Part shown: positions 23,975-34,500 of the stretch, in pieces
Layout of the letters: each line of letters opens with the position of its first letter
Numbering within the stretch: the stretch's first letter is position 1
From: Babylonia areolata
Taxonomy: Eukaryota > Mollusca > Gastropoda > Neogastropoda > Buccinidae
DNA length: 64,000 nucleotides
Assembly: GCF_041734735.1 (NCBI RefSeq)
Contig: NC_134879.1
Coordinates: 8,249,810-8,313,809, forward strand
Direction: 5' to 3'
Position numbers and translations under genes: made by a program
The notes under the pieces: generated by a model
What the model was told of the DNA's origin: nothing
Databases searched by the model: none
Seen by the model: only the letters and a program-made list of their open reading frames with translations

Positions 23975-25377
23975 TGTATATATAAAAAGCATACACAAAG
24001 AAGTGTAAACCAGTGTGTGTTTGAGTGTAGTTTAAATGTATTTGGGTTAATACAATACACTTCTTTGTGCAGGTCCTTGAACAGCACACAGTAGAGTTTG
24101 ACAAGGATGTTCTGTGTGCAGTGAAGACATTAACATACATCCTTTCTGACCCCAGCTGACAGTCTGTTCAGTGTGCAGTGAAGACGTTAACAACACACAT
24201 CCTTTCTGACCCCAGCTGATGGTCTGTTCTGTGTGCAGTGAAGACATTAACATACATCCTTTCTGACCCCAGCTGACAGTCTGTTCTGTGTGCAGTGAAG
24301 ACATTAACATACATCCTTTCTGACCCCAGCTGATGGTCTGTTCTGTGTGCAGTGAAGACATTAACACACATCCTTTCTGACCCCAGCTGATGGTCTGTTC
24401 TGTGTATAGTGAAGACGTTAACAACACACATCCTTTCTGACCCCAGCTGATGGTCTGTTCTGTGTATAGTGAAGACATTAACATACATCCTTTCTGACCC
24501 CAGCTGATGGTCTGTTCTGTGTGCAGTGAAGACATTAACAACACACATCCTTTCTGACCCCAGCTGATGGTCTGTTCAGTGTGCAGTGAAGACATTAACA
24601 TACATCCTTTCTGACCCCAGCTGATGGTCTGTTCTGTGTGCAGTGAAGACATTAACAACACACATCCTTTCTGACCCCAGCTGATGGTCTGTTCAGTGTG
24701 CAGTGAAGACATTAACATACATCCTTTCTGACCCCAGCTGATGGTCTGTTCAGTGTGCAGTGAAGACATTAACATACATCCTTTCTGACCCCAGCTGATG
24801 GTCTGTTCTGTGTGCAGTGAAGACATTAACATACATCCTTTCTGACCCCAGCTGATGGTCTGTTCTGTGTGCAGTGAAGACATTAACATACATCCTTTCT
24901 GACCCCAGCTGATGGTCTGTTCAGTGTGCAGTGAAGACATTAACATACATCCTTTCTGACCCCAGCTGATGGTCTGTTCTGTGTGCAGTGAAGACATTAA
25001 CATACATCCTTTCTGACCCCAGCTGATGGTCTGTTCTGTGTGCAGTGAAGACATTAACATACATCCTTTCTGACCCCAGCTGATGGTCTGTTCTGTGTGC
25101 AGTGAAGACATTAACATACATCCTTTCTGACCCCAGCTGATGGTCTGTTCAGTGTGCAGTGAAGACGTTAACAACACACATCCTTTCTGTTCCCCAGCTG
25201 ACAGCCAAGAGCCTAAGCAGCAGCTCAGAAAATGAACTGGAGTCACGGGTGAGGTCCCTGACGGAAAGCCTGATCCAGAAACAGACCACACTGGAGGCGC
25301 TCAGCACGGAGAACACCTCCCTGACCCTGCAGCTGGAGAGACTGGGGGTCAGTGACCCTAACACCCACCTCTCTCTG

Positions 25378-25417
<40 letters not shown>

Positions 25418-28400
25418 AGGCACACACACTTACACACATACACATACATCCCCATCCTGGCATACCTAGAGAGTCAGAGTTGCACCACTCTGTAACACAA
25501 TTTCCAAGTTTATGCACAACCATTTAGAACCGCAGGCTGATTATTCTCTCTCTCTCCCTCTCTGTCTCTTTCCTTTTTTTTTCTTTCTTTTTATTGACAT
25601 GCAAAGTTTGAACCATTTTATTTTTGCATTTTTCCCAATATTCCTTTTTTTGGGCTACATTTAATCTGCTTGATATCATGCTGTATATGTAAATATTTGG
25701 TACAGACAGTGCAGCATCAATACAGGTCACTGCCATTCATGTTGTGTTCTTTTCTGTGAAAATGTGTTTAAGAAAAACAAGCATACATTTTTCATTTTAC
25801 AAGAAAATGGTCAATGAGAGCATCTTCAAACTTGTCATATCACAAAATGGTATTAAGAGAACATGAAAAATATTACCATTTGACTGTTTCCTTTTTTCTG
25901 ATTTGAATTAAATTTTAAATAGCATGACCATATTAAAATTGCAGAGTTACCTCCCTTGCTGTAGGTTTTCAGAGAAAAAGTATAGATAGTTGCATGCAGA
26001 AGAGGGTTAACCAGTTGAGTGCCTATAAGATGTCGGCTGACGTCCTACAAAAAGTGTTACCATAGTGCCTGTAAGACATCCACTGATGTCCTGCATATGT
26101 TCCAATTTTTCCTTCAGTGGAGTTTGGTTCAATTCACATAAACAGACTGAATGGTTAGTTTGATATGTCTGGATTATAAAAATACTATTTAACTGCACAT
26201 ACTTTACTATGACCTACTTGTGCAGACTCTGTCAGGGGTCTGATTCCTGGTCTGTGCAAACTTCTATCGCCTTTGCAGAGAAAACAAAAGTAGCTGCAGC
26301 CGATAACCTCCCCCTTTGTATCCCAGACTTGCGCCCTCCTTTTCCAGCAGCCATATTAACTCCTGCTCCAGTGCTGTTCATACAGCTTAGTTTTTTTGCA
26401 TTTTCTGCCTCTCTATCAATTCTTTGGCGATCTTGTCTTGTATTTGATGATGCATTCTAGCAGGTCACACAATTTCCTAGCTCGATTGGATGATCGAGTT
26501 AAGTGAACATACATCAGGTAGAAGGACCCTTTCTATTCAATAATGATTTACTAACTGTATGTGATATGAGCGTGGAAAAGAGAGTTGCCTCATATTTTAA
26601 ACAAGGCATTAAACACTGTCCAATAAAGGAGGTGGTCACAGTCAGCGGATTTACACAATTCTGAAAGCTGTGCTTGTAATCATGGACATCTGTAGCGATA
26701 GAGAAGAATCTCTCTTGTCTGATGATTGGTTTGAACACAAAGGTGATTAACTCTTTCGTTCCTATTTTTCTATGAACCATTACTCCCACATGTTCCGAGA
26801 TCCTTACCATTCGCATATTCCCTTCATTCCTGGATTTAGAGAAGAGAAAGAAAGTATGAAGCAGGGTACTTATTTTGGAGGCTTATGGCAACGCGGCTCA
26901 TTACAGTACACTAAGATGGTCATATACTGTTGTGTTCAGAATTGATGTGAGAAGTTGTCTGAGACCCTGTTGACACTATAGGGTGACATCTCTGGTGACA
27001 CTCAGGTGTAAAACAGGTGACTTTGGGGTCAAACACAATGCGTACAACTACGTACTACATGCAGGACAGTGTTTTGCTTGAAGAGTATGCACATCATGCA
27101 GGTACTCACCGAGTAGTGCTTCATATGTATCTCAGTGCCACACTGCTAGTCATATCCACGAAAAACTGTCACAGTTGTCACTACTATTGTCCTTATCACA
27201 TGAATGATTTGAACTTTGTCTCAAAGAGAATATATGCCTTTCACTACACTAGCAGTCACTGAGCCAGACTCAGATCATTATCTACACAATTCTTGAACAA
27301 AAACTATTCAGAAACGATACTGTCTCCAAATATGCATGTCCATGTCACAATCATCACGTAATATGCCACACAAAGGTGACACGTGTGTGATATACCTTGA
27401 AGCAGTCATGCCAGTTACTGCACAAGTATACACCACAATTTTCACACTTCTTACTTTTTTAACTTTTCAACACCCGCTATCTGTGCTTCTGTAGCAACAG
27501 CTAATTGCACTCTCTCCTTGTCATTCATTTGAAACAGATCGAAATCATTATCTGTTAGAGCGTTGTACAACTCATCATCAGAAAACTGGTCACAATCTGA
27601 ACTTTCTACACATTCCGTTTTTCTGTGTCCATGTGTCTTCACAGCACGTCGGCAAGAATGTAGCGGCGCCCACTTTCCCACGGCCTAGGGAGGGGGAAGG
27701 GGGTGTCTGGCATCCATTCCACTCATAAACACTGTCCCGCTAGTGACCCGGCCAAGGATAGATGACGCGCACTGATGATGTGAATCGCGGGAAGTTCAAA
27801 GTGCTTACCGCGAGAACCTATTTTCATGGCTGCAGGAAGGAAAGGGGGAATTCTCTGCTGCACGGTTTTCCGGCCTCCAGGAATGAAGGGTAAAAATCCT
27901 GTAAACCGGAAAACCGTGCTGCAGGGATGAAAGAGTTAACAGCAACAGTGATGAAACTGACAGCCCATTAGATGGTAATTAGTCCATCTATCCAATCAGA
28001 CAGTGTTTTTGAACAAGTGGCTATGACTGACAGGATATGTGCAGCGAGCATTGGAAGAAGGGGAGGAGAGGGAGAGGAGTGATGTAAGATGATAGGTTGA
28101 ATGCCAGCCAAAGGGTATGAAGTGGGCGTGGCAGTTGGACTGGCACACGCTTACATTTCAGTTTAGATGGCAGGAAATCGACAACCACCAATGCTCCACG
28201 ATTTTCACAAATCACGGGGTTGAACCTGCACTGGACATGAAACACGTGCTTTTTGTTTTTAACACTTTTTTTCACTGAATCAGATGGTTGGCCTGTGTGA
28301 AGAGGTGGCAAGCCAGATGCACAGCAGACACTTTAATCTGCCCACTTGCAACTTGAAGGGAGTGAATGTCATCAAAGAACTTCACCCTCTCACTTGCGAA

Positions 28401-28519
28401 AGCTCTTGGCTAACAACCTAATTGGGGAACAAAGCCCAGATGCAGAATCTACACTCATTTTCCTTCACAAAAACGTTTGCATTCTTTCTGTATCTCCTAT
28501 AGTTTTTGTACTGGATTTA

Positions 28520-28577
<58 letters not shown>

Positions 28578-31500
28578 ATATATATGTACCCCGGAATCCT
28601 TAAAATTCTCTGGCAAGGGGAGAGCACTTTTTTTTTCTACAAAATTCTCTGGTATTCAACTGGTTAATAGAAAAGTTATTTGAACTAATATCCATTCCTA
28701 GTTTTACTTTAAACTTTATAAAAAAAAACAACCCAAAAAACAACTCATATTCATCCTGAAGTTGACAGTAATTTATGATCAAATCAGTAAAATCCATTGT
28801 GAAGTTGACAGTTGAGTTAAGAGTGCATTAAGATCCACTGTTGACAGGAATGTTTTGTGTTGCAGCAACAGTACCGGGAAGCGGAGAACTCCCTGATGCG
28901 CTCTGCTATTGCCTCCAACAGGACTGGGGGCCATGATGATGACAGTGGGTAGTGTTTTGTGCCCCCTCCCCACGCCCCACAAACTCCTCTCCTCCCATTG
29001 TGAATATGCCATTGTCATCATTGTCATATTTCTTAAACCTTAAGCTTACAACATACTTTCCTCTACTGTTTCCTCCACAGACAGATTATTTTCTATGATT
29101 GGCTTTGAGTCTGACTCTACCTGCATACAACATCCTGTAACTTCCATTTGAACAACAGCATTTCGTGTGTGGTTAGGATAAACACTGGAGATCAGAAATA
29201 GTTTGCATGCTTCATTGTTCAGTTTGTGAGTAGTAAATAATGAAATAAATAAAATAATCAGAAAAACAAGCAAAAAACTGTGTCATTGTTCACTTGTTAG
29301 TTTGAGCAGTGTAGGTGCAAGTGTATATTTTTTTTCTACCTTATCTTTCTTCAGAACCATGGCATTTCAATCAACGGATCATACAATGATCATTTTGTAA
29401 ATCTGGTCAAAAGAAGAAGACACAGAAAAGCTTTAATTTCAGCCTGATCAGCATCATGCCACATGCAAACACTGTTGGTGTTTTTTCTTTAACCTGCACT
29501 GCACATTTTACTATCTATTTGTTTCTGTGACAAGCACATCAACCACATAGGTGGAAAAACAGCAACAACAACAAAAAAATGTTGCTTCTGACTAACTTTC
29601 AGAAATGTTGGCTGCATCCATCATATCCAAAGACCCAAGAAATCAGTCCTGAAAATATCCACTCAGCATGCCATTTTTGCCAACATTATCAAACTGACTG
29701 ACACCCCCACATTCACATCACCATCATCAGCCATTTGTTGAAGTTAGGTGTGCCATCTTGACTCGTATCCAAAATGCACACCAACAAACTTTGTAAAACT
29801 TGGGAAAACTATAAACCCTACCATGAGAAAAATCAAGGCAGAAGCCTTGTTCTGAAACCGGATTCATGACTAACAGGGGGGTCAAAGCTGTCAGAAGTTG
29901 AATAACACCTTACGCTGGGTGAATACAGTCACAGCTGGCTTCAGGAGATCAGTAATGCTTGGCAGCTTTAGTGTACAGTGTAAATTGATCTGAGGCTAAG
30001 TTGCTTTCTGTCGTAAACCAAATCTTGAAACAGTTCCCTCGTCTTCACCCCTTCAACCTGTCCCCCCATATCAGATTTCTTTTCTAGTGCTGCCTTTGTT
30101 CTTAGCTGTTAACTTTTCTTTCTGTGGTCTCTTTCTTTCTTATATCTGTCCTGATCGTTCATTCACCCTTTTATTTCTGGAAAGCCAAGATTTTGTTGTT
30201 GTTGTTGTTTTTTGTGGACTTGATAATCAGGTCTTACAGTGTAACTGTTGTATTCGTTTTTTATATGTGAGGTGTCCGTCGGCAATTTTTTGTTTTGTAA
30301 GCCAGCCATTATATATGATACTGTATGTTCATGTTCAGGTGAGCTTTATTAATACTTTGATGAAAAAATTGATGAAATGGTTATTGTCAGAGGCATGTCG
30401 ATGAAATAGTTATTATCAGAGGCATGTCCTTGGTTCATATTTGTGAATCTGACTGAATGTGTGCCTAATTTTCTTTTCCGTTTTTTTGTTTTGTTGTTTT
30501 TGGGTTTTTTTATGTGATTTTTTTTATGGGGTCAGCGTTTACAGTATTAAAGCCCTGACAGGACCCTGTCTGGTCTGCTGAGCTATAGATAGCAAAAGAT
30601 TATTTATAGAAAATAAAAAAAAAGATAAATGTTCGATTCCCTGTTTTCTTCAGACTGCTTTTGTGTGCTTAGACTGATTGGTTTTGCTTTCCTTATGGAG
30701 CTGTGTATCTCATTTATTTATGTTGCCCCATCGCAAACCAATGGAATATTCTAGGACAGCAGTTAGTCATAAACGCTGAACACTTTCAGGTGAATTTTCG
30801 GCTCTCATTGTGAAGTGATAAGAAACAAATCAATGTTCAAAGTGGAAATGTACATGTGTATTGGAGTGGTGGCCATGTGATAAAACATCTGCTTATGAAG
30901 CAAGAGAATCTGAGAGTGCGGGATCAAAACATACCAGAATTTTCTCCCCCTCCACTAGACCTTGAGTGGTGGTCTGGATGCTAGTCATTTGATTGAGACA
31001 TTAAACCAAGGTCATATATATAGCAGTCACTTAGTACAAGTAAAAGAACACACAGCAACAAGAGAGTTGTCCCAGAGAAAATTCTGTAGCAAAAAACACC
31101 TACACATTTCTGCCTGCGGACATCAAACCTACATCCGTGCAGATCTGTGTTTGTCGCCCGTGGACGTAGGTTTGTCGTTCGTCTGGTCTTCTTTCAGTTT
31201 TGGTAGCAGTTAAAGGGAAGATACTCAAATTCAAACCAAACCGGAAGAATTCATTCAAAGGGAAATTCAAGTTTCACATGGGTGACTTTGGAGCCAAATA
31301 AGATGAGTTTTCAATGAAAACTGACTTTGGACTAGGCCGTCAACGAAATCATGATGGACTCTGACAGTGAGGAGGAGAATGATGAATTGGAAAATGAGGT
31401 CGAGGAGGAAGATAGCGATAATTTTGTTGAACCGAGTGCAGAGGAAGGTGAAGAAGTGGTGAATGATTCAGACAGTGCACGTTTTCTTTACATCTGTTGT

Positions 31501-34500
31501 GATATATTGTGCAGAAAAGCATGTTTTATGCGTGTTTTTCTGTTTTCTTTTATTTTAGCAATAATTTGTAATGACTAATTATAGATTTCCCACCTTTAAA
31601 GGCTTCAGTACTAAACTACAATTATTTTTTTTTTATTAACAATGCCTAATTTGAACAAAATCCACTGATGTTTAAAGATTTTATGAGCATTTTTCTGACC
31701 ATGCCCTTTCGCATCAGCATAAAGGCAAAAAGTACTGGGCAAGGGCAGGCAATTCAACAAAAAAGGCTTGGGCAGAATAGTGTTAAATAGAAAAACCACT
31801 ACACTTTCAGACAGAAAAAAAAAGAAAGGTATGGTGCTATACTGTGAGGTTTTTTTTACAAGATCTGTTGTGACGAAAAGATAATACAATGTTGGTACCT
31901 CTTGTGTGTGCAGTGCGTCACCGATTGCCAACATTAGTGAATGAAGGAGTCACAGACACTGAGGTGACCAGGAGAGTCAAACACTATGTCAACTCCATCG
32001 ACAGGTTCAGGTAAGGGGTGGGATGGGAATGGGGGTGCTTTTCTTTTTCTCTTCAGGAGATGAAAGGATGTAAGGGGCTAGGGAACATGGTTGCTGTGTA
32101 ATGATTCATTTTTGATATTGGTAATCTGTGTGCTTTTCTGAATGTGTGTGTGTGTTTGAGAAGGGTGTGTTATGTATTTCAGCAGTCACTGGATATATGT
32201 CATAATTTTCTGTTGAACTAATAGGATACAAGACAGCTGTAGCTGTGGGTTTTAAATGCATGCACCAAATTTTATGCCTATAGTGGTAGATCTAAATTCT
32301 CAAGTAAGTTCTACATCAGGAAATCATTATATATAAGGCGTATCATTAGCAACCTGTTATCTTCAACATGTTTGTAATAAATATGAGGAAATAAATGAAT
32401 GATGGAAAGCAATGAAGAGAAATGTCCAGAACTGGTCTTTGTGTTGTATAGGAACCAACAATCATCATTCATGTTCAGAGACAGGATGCAATCACCCTGT
32501 AAGGCACTGCAGTCACACTGGAAAGAGAGAGCGAAAGAGAGAAAGGGTTATTGTGGTGGCATGCCTTGTCATCAGTCATTCTATGTGTTGGATGTGTGGA
32601 TGAAAATATTTGTGTGAATTCAAGTCATGCAAATCAACAAAACATTAGCCAGACATTGGCACAAGAGGATCTTAAATGAGAAACTGTATCTTCCTGTATC
32701 ATCCTGTATTCCCCTGAGAGTTCAAGGAGTCACCATGGTAGAATCAGTTGGGTGTTGCACTTGTGATCATCAGCGATCAGTGTTTGAGGCCCCATTTCAG
32801 CAGGGTGTTGTGTCCTTGGAAAAGGTACTTTCTTCATTCCATCCAGGTGTGACTGGGTACCTGACGGCAGGTTGGGGAAGGGGAAAAGGATGGAAGGAGA
32901 GGATTGTGTCCTGCCTTCTCATGCTGAGCACTAGACACAGTGAATGTGAATTTACAACCCTGGTGGCTGTAAAAGGCTATCAGACCTTTAACCCTTAGTC
33001 TTTTTCTTTGTTTTTTAATTCTCCTGAGTGTATTTGTGTGAGAATTCACTGTCAGACTGAGAATTGAACTGCTGTGCTGTATACGTAAATTTTGCTTGCA
33101 CATGGATATCACAGGCAAAGTCACCAGTTTATTGGTGATGATTGATGGGTTGATTTGTATGGATACTTACATAGCACCAGTCCTCAGTCAGAGACCAAGT
33201 TCTAAGCGCTTTTCAAACACTGAGTCATCTGCACAACAGACTGCCGGCCAGGTTAGAGCTTTGGGCTGTGTTGCAGATGCTCATTATTTGTTTCTTGTAT
33301 CACACTTTCACAGGCTTCAGTCATACATGCACATGTGCATGCATACACACACAACACATGCACATACGTACACACGTGTATATGAGAGATGATTTTACTT
33401 TGAAATTTTGCTAAGGGCAACTCTCTAGCTGCCATGAATTCTTTTGCATGCATTAAGTGCGTCCAGACACCACTTTAGGTCTGGTGGCAGGGAATACAAT
33501 TCTGGCAAGTGTTGGATGTTGCTGGTGTTGTTGTGTTGCAGCATCAGACTTGGTGTGTTTTTGCGGAGGTACCCTGCTGCCCGCATCTTCATTCTGCTCT
33601 ACATGGTTAGTATCAATATCAGCATATATATATATGTATATTTTAGTGGTTTCACATCACCTTCCTCAGCAAAAATTTAATTTGGAAAGTCTTAGGCTGG
33701 ATGGGTTTTGAGTTAATGGCTGCATTAATGTTGCATGGCCACAAATAACTGTCCTAAATTGGAGGGGGTTCCAGGCCTGTCACCCAAGTGAAGTTTGGCC
33801 TTATCTACTGGCAGGGTTATGTTTGTTTAGTGTCAGAGAAGTTTGCATGCAAGTTTCTTCAGCTTTGTGCATTACCTGCCTGTTTTTACTCTGTTGATGT
33901 GAAGCAAAAAGTATGTAGAGGTGGGATAATTCTCAACATACCAGTCTTTTTACAAGATTGTAGTCATTTTCTGATTTTTTTTACATTTTCTTTTTTTTTT
34001 TTTCTCTTTCCATATTAGAGAAAGGTAGTAGTCATTTTCTGATATTGTTTTTTTCTTTTCATATTAGAGAAAGATACTGTTCTTTGCTTTCGGTTTTCAT
34101 TTTCATCTGTTTTCACTGATTTGTTTTTCACACTTATGAAATGACATTAATTTCATCAAGTTGGGTTTTTTGTGTGTTTTTTTTGTGTGTTTTTGTTTTT
34201 TTTTCTTTCTTTGCTGTTTCCTCATGCTTCTCATGTGGAACAAAGATGGAAAACAGGAGATGGAAGTGGGGGAGGAGGTCTTCCACTTCCATTTCATTCT
34301 TCTGTTTTCTATGTTGTTGTTTTTTGTTATTGGTTTTTTTATCAGTGTGTGTGTGTGCATATGTGTGTGTGTGTGTGTGTGGGGGGGGGGGGGGTTGTTT
34401 GTGAGGGCATGGTGAAAGAAGTTTGTAGCTTATCTTTTTACTCTCAGTAAAATATTTCAGTTTGAATTCGTCTTCTTTTGACCTTGATATACTTCTCTCC

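Noticed and set aside
24047-25291. 414-codon minus-strand open frame with 19-20-residue repeats
   Set aside because: It is produced by a minisatellite whose units are 57 or 60 bases, both multiples of three. It overlaps the GOLGA5 acceptor and exon on the other strand and has no upstream exon or start context.
28945-28954. Use of the donor GTAGTG at 28949 for GOLGA5 exon 11
   Set aside because: It would join exon 12 in a frame that stops after a few codons, while GTGGGT at 28945 gives the conserved continuation.
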